From NCBI RefSeq assembly GCF_017976235.1, contig NZ_JACVHC010000001.1, positions 496,001 through 560,000 on the forward strand: a stretch of 64,000 bases of DNA, read 5' to 3'. Numbering within the stretch: position 1 is the stretch's first letter; each line of letters begins with the position of its first letter. Position numbers and translations under genes: made by a program. This DNA comes from Pseudomonas anatoliensis. GTDB taxonomy: Bacteria; Pseudomonadota; Gammaproteobacteria; Pseudomonadales; Pseudomonadaceae. The notes beneath the pieces are model-generated. The model saw nothing but the letters and a program-made list of their open reading frames with translations. It was not told the origin of the DNA and did not search any database. Of the stretch, positions 8,783 to 17,416 are shown piece by piece.

Positions 8783-9481
8783 ATGTCCGACCACTTGCCC
8801 AATCTTGATTCAACCCTGTTCGACGGCTTGCCAACCTCAGCCTCGGGCGAACACAAACCACGCATTCTGTTGCTCTACGGATCGACCCGCGAGCGCTCGT
8901 TCAGCCGCTTGCTGGTAGAGGAGGCCGCGCGCCTGCTGGAACATTTCGGCGCCGAGACGCGCATCTTCAATCCGTCCGGTTTGCCACTGCCTGACGACGT
9001 CCCGGTCGACCATCCGAAAGTGCAGGAACTGCGCGAACTGGTGCTGTGGTCGGAAGGCCAGGTCTGGTGCTCGCCGGAACGCCACGGCGCGATGTCGGCG
9101 GTGTTCAAGGCGCAGATCGACTGGGTGCCGCTGGAGCTTGGCGCGGTTCGCCCGACTCAGGGCAAAACCCTAGCAGTGATGCAGGTGTGCGGCGGTTCGC
9201 AGTCGTTCAACGTCGTCAATCAATTGCGCGTGCTGGGTCGCTGGATGCGCATGTTCACCATCCCCAACCAATCCTCGGTGCCCAAGGCCTGGATGGAATT
9301 CGACGAAGCGGGGCGGATGAAACCGTCGCCGTTCTATGACCGTGTCGTCGATGTGATGGAAGAGTTGGTGAAGTTCACCGTGCTGCTGCGTGACCGCCAG
9401 GACTTTCTGGTTGATCGCTATTCGGAGCGCAAGGAAAGCGCCGAGCAACTGATGGCGCGGGTCAACCAGCGTTCGATTTGA
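8783..9481 (+). CDS. arsH: ArsH, NADPH-dependent FMN reductase / organoarsenical oxidase
   Basis: Flavodoxin-like protein of 232 residues with the FMN phosphate loop [11 protein letters not shown] and the ArsH-typical [18 protein letters not shown]. ArsH proteins oxidise trivalent organoarsenicals and reduce quinones or metals with NADPH. A strong AAGGAGG precedes the ATG. The family normally stands next to an arsenite efflux gene (arsB or acr3), but none is present in this window. Confidence 0.93.
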   Translation: MSDHLPNLDSTLFDGLPTSASGEHKPRILLLYGSTRERSFSRLLVEEAARLLEHFGAETRIFNPSGLPLPDDVPVDHPKVQELRELVLWSEGQVWCSPERHGAMSAVFKAQIDWVPLELGAVRPTQGKTLAVMQVCGGSQSFNVVNQLRVLGRWMRMFTIPNQSSVPKAWMEFDEAGRMKPSPFYDRVVDVMEELVKFTVLLRDRQDFLVDRYSERKESAEQLMARVNQRSI

Positions 9482-9561
9482 GGGGCAACCCGACGAACGT
9501 TGCACAAACCTTCTAGCCGCACGCAGCCGATTGTGGATTACTGCGTGCAGCCCATCACTGT

Positions 9562-10410
9562 ATGCAAGCCATGAGCAACTGGATCAACCTCAGCCACGAC
9601 CGCGACACCGGCATCGAAACCCTGCACGCGCATTTTGCCGGGCACGCGCACGCGTACGATCCGCACTGGCACGAAACCTACCTGATCGGCTTCACCGAGC
9701 AAGGCGTACAGCGCTTCAACAGCCGCAGAGCTCGGCATGACAGCACGCCGGGCAAGGTCTTCATGCTCGAACCGGGCGACATCCATGACGGCGATGCGCC
9801 GAGTCCTGAGGGTTTCACCTATCGCATGCTGTACCTGCAACCTTCGTGGCTGGAACAGGCGCTGGACGGTTTGCACCTGGGCAGTTACGGCAGCGGTTTG
9901 CCGGGCATTGGCAGCGTATTGAATGACGACCCGGAACTGGCTCGGGCAACGTTGTTTGCGTTCAACGCGCTGCATCAACAAGACGTGCAAATGGTCCGTG
10001 ACGTGGCGCTGGACACGTTGCTCGAACGCCTGGCTTCGCATTTGTACAAGCGCCCGCAGGTATCCGCCGCCAACCGGGCACCGCTGATCGCCAGACAGGC
10101 CCGGGATTACCTCATGGCCTATCACGAACAAGACATCAGCCTGCACACCCTCGCGCAAGTCTGCGGCACCGACCGCTTCCGCCTGACCCGGGCGTTCAAG
10201 GCCGCTTATGGTTTGGCACCGCACGCCTGGCTGATTCAGCTGCGCCTCAGCCGTGGCCGCCAGATGCTCGCCGCCGGCGTGCAACCGGTGGACGTCGCCA
10301 GCAGACTTGGCTTCTCTGACCAAAGCCACCTCGGCCGCTGGTTCGTGCGCGCCTACGGCATCACCCCCGGCGCCTATCAACAGCGCGCCACAGGCATCAT
10401 CCGCCGCTGA
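9562..10410 (+). CDS. AraC family transcriptional regulator
   Basis: Regulator of 282 residues with an N-terminal cupin-like sensor (HAHAYDPHWHETYLIGF, MLEPGDIHDGDAPS) and two C-terminal helix-turn-helix units (HTLAQVCGTDRFRLTRAFK; PVDVASRLGFSDQSHLGRWF). It is followed 67 bp later by a LysE exporter, a pairing common in pseudomonads in which the AraC protein senses the exported amino acid. An internal ATG at 9571 is equally possible; neither has a clear ribosome-binding site. Confidence 0.88.
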   Translation: MQAMSNWINLSHDRDTGIETLHAHFAGHAHAYDPHWHETYLIGFTEQGVQRFNSRRARHDSTPGKVFMLEPGDIHDGDAPSPEGFTYRMLYLQPSWLEQALDGLHLGSYGSGLPGIGSVLNDDPELARATLFAFNALHQQDVQMVRDVALDTLLERLASHLYKRPQVSAANRAPLIARQARDYLMAYHEQDISLHTLAQVCGTDRFRLTRAFKAAYGLAPHAWLIQLRLSRGRQMLAAGVQPVDVASRLGFSDQSHLGRWFVRAYGITPGAYQQRATGIIRR

Positions 10411-10477
10411 ACAAACGTTCAAGACTGCCGCTCAGCCAATTGCCAAAGTAGGCCCTGACTTCCTAAAGGGCCGTGCC

Positions 10478-11056
10478 ATGCTTGCGTTCATCCTCTTCGC
10501 CTTCGTCGCCTCCATCACCCCGGGCCCGACCAATCTGATCGTCCTCAGCACCAGCGCCCGACGTGGCTGGCGACCGTGCCTGCCGATCATCCTCGGCGCC
10601 GGTATTGGCGCCGCTTCACTCGTATGGGTCGCCGGCGCCGGCGCCAGCACGCTGATGCTGCCCGGCGTACGCCCGATCATCAGCGGCCTCGGGTTGTGCT
10701 GGATGCTGTGGCTGGCGTGGCAGATTTTCAGTGCGCCGGTCACCGACATCGGCGCCGCTGCTGGGGAAGAAAAAGCCGAGATGGGCCTGATTGGCGCGGC
10801 GTTGTTGCAATGGGTCAACCCAAAATCGTGGTTCATGGCGATTGCCGTGATCAGTGTGTTCACCGCTCAAGGGCAAGGGCTGAATGCGCTGTGTCTGGTG
10901 TTCTTTCTGGTGTCGTTGCCGTGCCTCGCGATCTGGGCGTTGCTGGGGCGGGGCGCTGCGCGATGGCTTAGTAATCCGGCGCAGTTGCGGTGGTTGAACC
11001 GGATTTTGGCCGTGTTGCTGGTGGTCTCATCGGCCACCGCGGTCCTGCACAGCTGA
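10478..11056 (+). CDS. LysE/RhtB family amino-acid exporter
   Basis: Inner-membrane protein of 192 residues with about five to six hydrophobic segments and the LysE signature FVASITPGPTNLIVLSTSARRG near the N-terminus and WVNPKSWFMA in the middle. Members export amino acids or analogues using the proton gradient. The start at 10478 begins the first membrane helix; a longer frame upstream overlaps the AraC gene and has no membrane character. It converges with the histidine kinase at 11088. Confidence 0.88.
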   Translation: MLAFILFAFVASITPGPTNLIVLSTSARRGWRPCLPIILGAGIGAASLVWVAGAGASTLMLPGVRPIISGLGLCWMLWLAWQIFSAPVTDIGAAAGEEKAEMGLIGAALLQWVNPKSWFMAIAVISVFTAQGQGLNALCLVFFLVSLPCLAIWALLGRGAARWLSNPAQLRWLNRILAVLLVVSSATAVLHS

Positions 11057-11087
11057 CGCTCAGGATAAGCGGGCCGGGCCTGGCCGA

Positions 11088-12458
11088 TCATTGTCCATGT
11101 GGTACCGACAACGTCGCGCGCAGGCCGCCCTCAGCTCGATTGACCAACGTAATCCGTCCACCCAAACGCGTTGCGATGGTGTTGACGATGGTCAGCCCCA
11201 ATCCCGCACCCTGAGGATTGCCACGGCTGTAGAAACGTTCGAACAACCGCTCTCGATCCTCCTCATCAATGCCTGGCCCTTGATCTTCGACACGCAAATG
11301 GCAGAAGCCGTTGTCCTCAGTCAGCGTGACGGTGATCACGCCGTGTTCCGGTGAGAAGTTGGCGGCGTTGGTGATCAGGTTGTTCAGGGCAATATCGATG
11401 GCAGTGGCGCTGGCCATGACGTGGAACGGTTCGGCGCTGTCCTCGAAGGTCAGTTCCAGCTGTTTGCTCAGCAGCCACGGTGTCAGTTGCACCAGGCTGT
11501 TGCGCACGGTTTCGCTGAGGTCGATGCGTTGCAGCGGCGGCGGGTCGGATTTCGGTTCGAGGCGTGCCATGGTCAGCAACTGGTTGACCAGACGGCTGGT
11601 GCGGTCGACGCCGGAGATCAGAAATTCCAGGGATTCACGGCGCTCCTGCTCGGTGCCGGCCTCCAGCAGGTTTTGCGCGTGCACGCGCAGCACCGCCAGC
11701 GGGGTGCGCATTTCGTGGGCGGCGTCAGCGATGAAGCGGCGTTCGCGGCCGAGCACTTCCTGAATCTGCGCGAGCATGCGATTAAGGGCTGCCTGCATCG
11801 GTTCCAGTTCGCTGGGTAGCGGCGTGAGTTGCAATGGCTCCAGCGAACCACTGTGGCGGGCGCGCAGGGTGGCGGCCATGTTCGCCAGAGGCTTAAGGCC
11901 CCAACCGATGGCGAGCCAGATCATCGCCGCCAGAATCAGGCTGCCGAGCACGTTCGGCCACAGGGTGTGCCGGACGATGCGGTCGACCAGATCGGCGCGC
12001 ACATCATCGCGCTCGCCAACCCAGATGCGCAGGCCGTTCTGCTTGTCTTCCAGCATGAACGCCCGCCATTGCCGGCCTTTCAAATCCACCACGTCGCTGA
12101 AGCCCGGTCGGGTCGGCGGTGCGGTGAAGGAGGGCGCGCTGGCGGTGTGTACCAGCACTTCGCCTTTGGGGTTCCATACCTGAAAGGCGATCTTGCTTTC
12201 GTAAGGATGACCATCAACCCGTGGCTTGGCTTCGCCCAAGGCCTGATTGAACGCTTGATACAATTGCGCGTGCTCGGTACTCGCCATCGGCATGCGCATC
12301 ACGCCTTGCAACAGACGCGCGTTCTGCGCCAGTTGAGCATCGTAGACTTCAGCGATTTCGTGGTTACTGTCATGCACGTTGAATGTGCTGAGCACCGCCA
12401 GGCCGGTTAGCAACAGGCCGATGATCAGCGTCAGCGTGCGGCGTCGGATTGAAGTCAT
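11088..12458 (-). CDS. Sensor histidine kinase (QseC/PmrB-like)
   Basis: Membrane kinase of 456 residues with helix 1 at about 8-26, a periplasmic sensor of about 140 residues and helix 2 at about 166-186. A HAMP-like linker follows, then the phosphoacceptor His248 in DAAHEMRTPL and an ATPase domain with N box (NNLITNAANFSPEHG), G1 (DQGPGID) and G2 (GAGLGL). Its start overlaps the response-regulator stop by 4 bp. It is the last gene of a seven-gene coupled operon whose other members look biosynthetic, so the signal it reads may be the operon's product or its effect on the envelope. Confidence 0.92.
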   Translation of the reverse strand: MTSIRRRTLTLIIGLLLTGLAVLSTFNVHDSNHEIAEVYDAQLAQNARLLQGVMRMPMASTEHAQLYQAFNQALGEAKPRVDGHPYESKIAFQVWNPKGEVLVHTASAPSFTAPPTRPGFSDVVDLKGRQWRAFMLEDKQNGLRIWVGERDDVRADLVDRIVRHTLWPNVLGSLILAAMIWLAIGWGLKPLANMAATLRARHSGSLEPLQLTPLPSELEPMQAALNRMLAQIQEVLGRERRFIADAAHEMRTPLAVLRVHAQNLLEAGTEQERRESLEFLISGVDRTSRLVNQLLTMARLEPKSDPPPLQRIDLSETVRNSLVQLTPWLLSKQLELTFEDSAEPFHVMASATAIDIALNNLITNAANFSPEHGVITVTLTEDNGFCHLRVEDQGPGIDEEDRERLFERFYSRGNPQGAGLGLTIVNTIATRLGGRITLVNRAEGGLRATLSVPHGQ

Positions 12459-13123
12459 CGGCGCTCCTCCACCAGATAACCCACACCACGGATGGTGCGG
12501 ATCAGGTCGGTGGAGAATTTCTTGCGCAGGTGATGGATATGCACTTCCAGAGTGTTACTTTCCGCTTCCTCATTCCAGCCGTAGAGCAACTGGATCAGCT
12601 GATCGCGGGTCATCACCCGACCCGGCGGCGAGAGCAATTCGTGCAGCAACTGATATTCCTTGGGTGTCAGCGCCACTGGTTGACCCTGATAGCTGACCTG
12701 CTGGGTGCCGGGGTTGAGGCTGATGCCAGCGTGTTCGATCAGCGCCTGAGCGCGCCCGGCACTGCGCCGCAACAGAGCGCGCAAACGCGCCTTGAGTTCT
12801 GCCAGATCGAACGGTTTGACCAGATAATCGTCGGCCCCGGCATCGAGCCCGGCGATGCGGTCTTCGGTGGCATCGCGGGCCGTGAGAATCAGCACCGGCA
12901 GATTCGAACCGCTGTCGCGCAAACGGCGCAGCACTTCGATGCCGTCCATGCGCGGCAGACCAAGATCGAGTACCGCCAGGTCGAAGGTTTCACTGAGCAG
13001 TGCATGCAATGCGCTGGCGCCGTCCTTGAGCCAGTCGACGGTGTAACCCTCACGCCCCAGCGCCTGATGGATGCCTTCACCGAGCGCGACGTCATCCTCA
13101 ATCAGTAATAAACGCACGCGCAT
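12455..13123 (-). CDS. OmpR-family response regulator (QseB/PmrA-like)
   Basis: Protein of 222 residues. The receiver domain has acidic Glu9, Asp10 and Asp11, phosphoacceptor Asp53 (VLDLGLP), Thr81 and Lys103. The C-terminal winged helix (LTPKEYQLLHELLSPPGRVMTR to LEVHIHHLRKKF and IRGVGYLV) binds DNA. The start MRVRLLLIEDD at 13123 lies 4 bp after the TPR gene. The upstream intergenic region of this operon holds two CTTAAG-N5-CTTAAG-like boxes of the type PmrA/QseB proteins bind, so autoregulation is likely. Confidence 0.93.
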   Translation of the reverse strand: MRVRLLLIEDDVALGEGIHQALGREGYTVDWLKDGASALHALLSETFDLAVLDLGLPRMDGIEVLRRLRDSGSNLPVLILTARDATEDRIAGLDAGADDYLVKPFDLAELKARLRALLRRSAGRAQALIEHAGISLNPGTQQVSYQGQPVALTPKEYQLLHELLSPPGRVMTRDQLIQLLYGWNEEAESNTLEVHIHHLRKKFSTDLIRTIRGVGYLVEERR

Positions 13124-13127
13124 TCCT

Positions 13128-13772
13128 TCAGTCGAGTTTCTTGTTGACGTCCACCAGCAGGGCGGCGATCTCTTTGCGGCGCCCGGCGTCGGCGCTTTCC
13201 CGGCCTGGGCGCGGAGCGGCTTGCAGGGCTTTTTGCAGCGCTGCCTTGGCTTCAGCGTAGCGTTTTTCACGGTAGAGGTGATCACCCCAGAAGTACAGGC
13301 TGTCGATGCCGTTGGGGTTCAGTTGCAACGCCTGCTTGAGCAATTGCTCGGCCTTGTCGCTGTCACCAAAACCGATCGGCCAGCCCGGCACTCGGTCGTA
13401 CAGCGCGGCGAGGCTGGTGTAGGCCGAGCCATTCAAGGCTTTGGGATCCAGGGTCAGGGATTTTTCCAGGTCAGCCTTGGCGTCCTTGGCTTTGCCCAAG
13501 GCGCCGAGCCCACCCTCGGCACCGGCCCAACTGCTGGTGACGATGCCCTTCCAGATCCACGCTTCGGCCACGGCGGGGCGTTGCGTGGTAAAGGCAGTCG
13601 CCTCGGTTGATAGCTGTTCGAAGGCGGCGGCGCGCTGTTTTTCCGCGACTTCATATTGGATATGCGCCCAGCTCTGCTGAATCCCGGCAAGGCGTTGTTG
13701 ATCGGCGGCGTCCAGCGCCCAGACAGATTGGCTGAGGGCACCGAGCAGCAGGCAGGCGAAGGCTTTTTTCAT
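13128..13772 (-). CDS. Secreted tetratricopeptide-repeat protein
   Basis: Protein of 214 residues with a signal peptide (MKKAFACLLLGALSQSVWA, cleavage before LDAADQQ), so it is periplasmic. The mature part is helical with TPR-like spacing (AWIWKGIVTSSWAGAEGG; ALNGSAYTSLAALYDRVPGW; GIDSLYFWGDHLYREKRYAEAKAAL). Its gene overlaps the SDR gene by 4 bp and precedes the response regulator by 4 bp, so it is translated with both. A role as a periplasmic scaffold for the pathway or as an accessory sensor partner is inference. Confidence 0.8.
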   Translation of the reverse strand: MKKAFACLLLGALSQSVWALDAADQQRLAGIQQSWAHIQYEVAEKQRAAAFEQLSTEATAFTTQRPAVAEAWIWKGIVTSSWAGAEGGLGALGKAKDAKADLEKSLTLDPKALNGSAYTSLAALYDRVPGWPIGFGDSDKAEQLLKQALQLNPNGIDSLYFWGDHLYREKRYAEAKAALQKALQAAPRPGRESADAGRRKEIAALLVDVNKKLD

Positions 13773-14578
13773 GGTTTGAGGGTCTCGTTGTCGGTTTTTT
13801 CGCTGAAGCGTCGGATCAGCGGCAACTGCTTGCGCAGGCCACGATCCACCAGATGCGGCAGTAAATTGTTCAGGCGTACGAAGAACCGCTCCGGCCAGCC
13901 CAGATACAAATCGCGGCGATCGCCGGCGATTGCGTGTATCACCGCCGACGCCACGGTTTGCGGATCATCGACGTTGGCCTTGAGTGCATCGTTCAAGGCT
14001 TGCGCGGCCGTGCTGTTCATCGACGTGCGGGTGGCACGCGGCGCGACGTAAAGAACGCTGACCCGCGTGTCAGCCAGCTCCCGGCGCAGCGCTTCGGAGA
14101 AACCGCGCAAGGCAAACTTGCTCGCGCAGTAACTGGCATAACCGGCATAGCCGATCGAGCCATAAGTGGAGCCAACATTGACCACCATGGCGCTGTCCGC
14201 CTGCTTGAGCAGCGGTAACAGCAGTTTCGTCAGGCAAATCGGCGCACTGACATTCACCGCCAGCATGGCGTTGATGTCGCTGTCATCGAGCTGTTCGAGC
14301 ATGGCGAAGTGGTTGACCCCTGCCGCGTTGATTAGCAGGTTGATGCCGCCGATGGCTTCGGCGGCGACCAGCACTTTGTGCCGGTCGCTGAGGAAGGTCA
14401 GGTCGGCGCCGATCCAATACAGATTTTGCGGATAACGCTCAAGCAACGGCAGCAGCGCTTCCTGATGCCGGGCCACGGCCAGTACCCGCGCACCGGCGGC
14501 GCACAAGGCACTGGCGATGGCCATGCCGATACCGCCACTGGCGCCGGTCAGGACAACACGCGCTTCATGCAGCTGCAT
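13769..14578 (-). CDS. Short-chain dehydrogenase/reductase (SDR)
   Basis: NAD(P)-dependent oxidoreductase of 269 residues. The cofactor motif TGASGGIG is at residues 11-18, NAAG follows beta-4, and the catalytic Ser-Tyr-Lys are in NVGSTYGSIGYAGYASYCASK. The C-terminus (LYLGWPERFFVRLNNLLPHLVDRGL) resembles SDRs that act on membrane-associated or acyl substrates. The ATG at 14578 was chosen over 14608, which would add ten unlike residues. The gene overlaps the diiron oxidase gene by 14 bp. Confidence 0.88.
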   Translation of the reverse strand: MQLHEARVVLTGASGGIGMAIASALCAAGARVLAVARHQEALLPLLERYPQNLYWIGADLTFLSDRHKVLVAAEAIGGINLLINAAGVNHFAMLEQLDDSDINAMLAVNVSAPICLTKLLLPLLKQADSAMVVNVGSTYGSIGYAGYASYCASKFALRGFSEALRRELADTRVSVLYVAPRATRTSMNSTAAQALNDALKANVDDPQTVASAVIHAIAGDRRDLYLGWPERFFVRLNNLLPHLVDRGLRKQLPLIRRFSEKTDNETLKP

Positions 14579-15239
14579 GTTGAGCCTGCACTTCACGCGG
14601 CAAGCCACGGAACATATCGGTGTACAGGCGATACACGACTTTCGAGGCGTGGATCACGGCGGCCTGGTCTTGCGGGTCCTCGAGCTGGTTCATCAGTCGG
14701 CGGTAGGTCTGCATGTGCTCGATGTCCAGCGAACCGTGAGAACTGAGGTAGCTGAACGCCGTTTCCGGCAACCCCAGACGCTCGCGAATGCTGCCCGCCG
14801 CGTGGGTGGCCAGGGCAATGCTGGTGCCCTCAAGCACATTGACCATGCCGAACAGCCCCACCGGATTGCCCCGGGCGATCAGGTCGTACAGGAAGCTGAC
14901 CATCAACTCGATCGACAGCGACGGCTGACCATCACGCACCGCATCACGATCACCGCCACAGGCGGCAATGTCGTTGAGCACCCACTGTTCATGGCCGTAT
15001 TCATCCTCGATGTACTCGCACACCGCTTTGCGCAACCACTCCAGGCGTGTCGGCAAACGCGCGCCGCAAGCCATCATCAACGGCACCGTGTGGCGCACGT
15101 GGTAATAGGCCTGGGCGAGAAATTCCCGATAGCTCTCAAGGCTGACCTTGCCTTGCAGCGCATCAACGATGATCGGCAGGTTGAACAGCTCGTGGCGTTC
15201 CCGTTGTGTGGCTTCTTGCAGGGTGTCGAAAAAACTCAT
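14565..15239 (-). CDS. TenA/haem-oxygenase-like diiron oxidase (iron-containing redox enzyme family)
   Basis: Helical protein of 224 residues. Candidate metal ligands have the spacing of haem-oxygenase-like diiron oxidases: His47 in YYHVRH, Glu80 and His83 in DEYGHE, Glu137 in NVLEGTSI, and His168, Asp172 and His175 in HGSLDIEH. Characterised relatives use O2 for decarboxylation, N-oxygenation or C-C cleavage of acids and amino acids in natural-product pathways (UndA, SznF and BesC are known members). The substrate here is unknown, but the adjoining AMP ligase suggests an activated acid. The start at 15239 overlaps the ligase stop by 4 bp. Confidence 0.8.
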   Translation of the reverse strand: MSFFDTLQEATQRERHELFNLPIIVDALQGKVSLESYREFLAQAYYHVRHTVPLMMACGARLPTRLEWLRKAVCEYIEDEYGHEQWVLNDIAACGGDRDAVRDGQPSLSIELMVSFLYDLIARGNPVGLFGMVNVLEGTSIALATHAAGSIRERLGLPETAFSYLSSHGSLDIEHMQTYRRLMNQLEDPQDQAAVIHASKVVYRLYTDMFRGLPREVQAQHAAA

Positions 15240-16717
15240 GATGCGGATGCCTCGCAGATAACGGATTCGGTCAATTGGGCGTGGTATTGCGCGACGATGG
15301 CTTCGCGGCGCGGGCGGCCATTGGCGGTGAGCAAGCCATTGGCGGCGGTGAAGGGTTGGGATAGACGCGTCCAGCGGTGTACCTGGGCGTAATCGGGCAA
15401 AGCTTCGTTGGCTTCGGCGACGGCCGCGGCCAGATCGGCGTCGCTGCAATCGGCGCGATGCGGCCAGAGCAGGGCGTGGTTGTGCGGCATCGCTTCGCCG
15501 TAGACGAAGGCCTGGGCGATGTGGCGGCGCTGGGTCAGCTCCGACTCGACCCATTCCGGGTTGACGTTGCGCCCGAAACTGGTGACGAACTGATGCTTCT
15601 TGCGACCCTTGAGAAAGAGGAAACCTTCCGGGTCGAACTCACCCAGATCGCCGCTCGGCCACCATTCTTCGGCGTACGGCGCATCCCCCAGGTAACCCAG
15701 CAGCGGCGAACCCTTGATCAGCACTTCGCCGTCTTCGGCCAGCCGCACTTCGACATGCGGCAGGGGCCTGCCGACGCTGCCTGGGCGCCGGGCACCGGGG
15801 CGATTGAGGCACACAACCGACGCACATTCGGACAAGCCATAACCTTCGTAAACCGGCAGGCCGACACGTTGCGCACGGTGCAGCAGATCCTCGGAAACCC
15901 GCGCGCCGCCGACGGCGGCAAAACGCAGTTTTTGTGGATTGAAGGCTTTTTGTTCGGCGGCGCTGACCAGCATCAGCAACAGTTGCGGCACCAGAATCAG
16001 ACTCTCCGGTGCACGGCTGGCCAGATAGCCCAGCAGACGCGGCACATCGACGCCGCTGGCGCCCTGAATGCCGAGGGTTTTCTGGCTCGGCAGGCTCAAC
16101 ATCGCACCGGCATACAGCGCCGCATAACAACCGAGGTTTTCCAGCAGAATCGCCAGCGGCAGCAGGGCCAGATGATGTTGTGGATCAGTCGGTTCACTGG
16201 CCTGATCCAGCTCACGGGCCACACGCAAAAAACTCTCGGCACTCAAACACACGCCTTTCGGCGTGCCGGTGGTGCCGGAAGTGAAGGTCAGTTTTGCGGT
16301 GCCGGCGGGCATGCGGTTCGGTCCACTGAATGTGCGGCACCAGAACTCGCCGTTCTTCACATAACCGGCGCCGAGCAACTCGGCCTCCAGCTCTGGCTCG
16401 ACAATCACCCGTTCAGCCTGACTCAGCTCCAGACAATGGGCGCGTTGCGCCGGGCTGAAAAACGGCGGCAGCGTCACACAGGTCAGGCCTTCGAACAGCA
16501 CCGCCAAATCCCAGAGCATCGCGTCGACGCCGTTATCCAGCACCAGTGCGACCACTCGCACATGTTCATCGCGCAAACGCTCCTGGCGATACAGCACCTC
16601 GGCGTACAGGGTCGTGTAATCGATTTTCAGCGTATCGCCCCACAGCGCGACCGCGTTGTCGTTGCGCCCGGCATGGCTGCGCAGGGTTTCCTGAAAACGT
16701 TGCAGTTCAAGCGACAT
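15236..16717 (-). CDS. AMP-dependent acyl synthetase/ligase
   Basis: ANL-family enzyme of 493 residues that would activate a carboxylic acid as its adenylate. The P-loop LTFTSGTTGTPKG is at about residue 145. YEGYGLSECASVV and the hinge SGDLGEFDPEGFLFLKGR are intact. The C-terminal A10 motif reads NGLLTANGRPRRE, with Arg where the adenylation Lys normally stands. The ATG at 16717 follows GAAGGAGC; the longer frame to 16861 runs through the upstream gene. It overlaps the hemolysin-family gene by 11 bp and the diiron oxidase by 4 bp. Confidence 0.85.
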   Translation of the reverse strand: MSLELQRFQETLRSHAGRNDNAVALWGDTLKIDYTTLYAEVLYRQERLRDEHVRVVALVLDNGVDAMLWDLAVLFEGLTCVTLPPFFSPAQRAHCLELSQAERVIVEPELEAELLGAGYVKNGEFWCRTFSGPNRMPAGTAKLTFTSGTTGTPKGVCLSAESFLRVARELDQASEPTDPQHHLALLPLAILLENLGCYAALYAGAMLSLPSQKTLGIQGASGVDVPRLLGYLASRAPESLILVPQLLLMLVSAAEQKAFNPQKLRFAAVGGARVSEDLLHRAQRVGLPVYEGYGLSECASVVCLNRPGARRPGSVGRPLPHVEVRLAEDGEVLIKGSPLLGYLGDAPYAEEWWPSGDLGEFDPEGFLFLKGRKKHQFVTSFGRNVNPEWVESELTQRRHIAQAFVYGEAMPHNHALLWPHRADCSDADLAAAVAEANEALPDYAQVHRWTRLSQPFTAANGLLTANGRPRREAIVAQYHAQLTESVICEASAS

Positions 16718-17384
16718 GGAAAGCTCCTTCAATCGAAGTCGGCAATCCCAGCCGGTTAAACAGTCCGATATTGCGCAAATGGATAAACCCGGCGCGGATG
16801 TTGCCGACGTGAACCCAAGGTTTGCTTTCGTAATAACTGCCCCAATGTTGACGCTCGTCACCCAGTCGCTCCGGGTCTGCGGCGCACAATGTCACTGGAT
16901 TCAGGCCGAGACGATGGAAGCTGTTGACCAACCCGATATTGCCGGTGAACGTCACCCACTCCAGACCGCCCATGGCCAGTAAATAGGTGATGGCGATGAT
17001 GCTCAGGCGCGCACTGCCGGTGTCGCTGGCGGCTAGGTTGCCGACTTCGACAATGCCGTTGCGCGTCACCGGGCGATCCGCCGCCGCGCTGATCAGTGGT
17101 TCGATCGGCTCATCCAGATAGCGCTCAAGAAACAGCGGCTCCAAATGGGCACGACGTACACCGGCCACCGCGCACAGCTCACCTGCGGCGTTGTGCACGC
17201 CGAACAGCTCGGGCATGAAGTGGCGGATGTCGGCGCCGTGGGCCTTGCGAAAGCGTTGCTGAATGAACGCTTCGAACGCTGTTCGTTGTGCGTCGTCGGG
17301 CAAAGTATTCGTCAGCATCATCTGCGGCGCTTCGGTTTGGCCGAAGTGCAGGGGCAGGGGGATGTTCCAGTCGAAATCGGGCAT
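16707..17384 (-). CDS. Thermostable-hemolysin family protein
   Basis: Protein of 225 residues matching the thermostable (delta) hemolysin family first named in Vibrio. It has FIQQRFRKAHGADIRHFMPELFGV, ERYLDEPIEPLI and a VEVGNLAASDTGSARLSI block. The family fold is related to GNAT and homoserine-lactone synthase acyltransferases (recalled, not tested here), so an acyl-transfer role is as likely as haemolysis. GGGAGG lies before the ATG. It is first in a seven-gene operon, and PmrA-like boxes stand 49-110 bp upstream. No signal peptide is seen. Confidence 0.82.
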   Translation of the reverse strand: MPDFDWNIPLPLHFGQTEAPQMMLTNTLPDDAQRTAFEAFIQQRFRKAHGADIRHFMPELFGVHNAAGELCAVAGVRRAHLEPLFLERYLDEPIEPLISAAADRPVTRNGIVEVGNLAASDTGSARLSIIAITYLLAMGGLEWVTFTGNIGLVNSFHRLGLNPVTLCAADPERLGDERQHWGSYYESKPWVHVGNIRAGFIHLRNIGLFNRLGLPTSIEGAFHVA

Positions 17385-17416
17385 GGGCAGAACGCCTCCC
17401 TCAAAGATTTGAGCGA

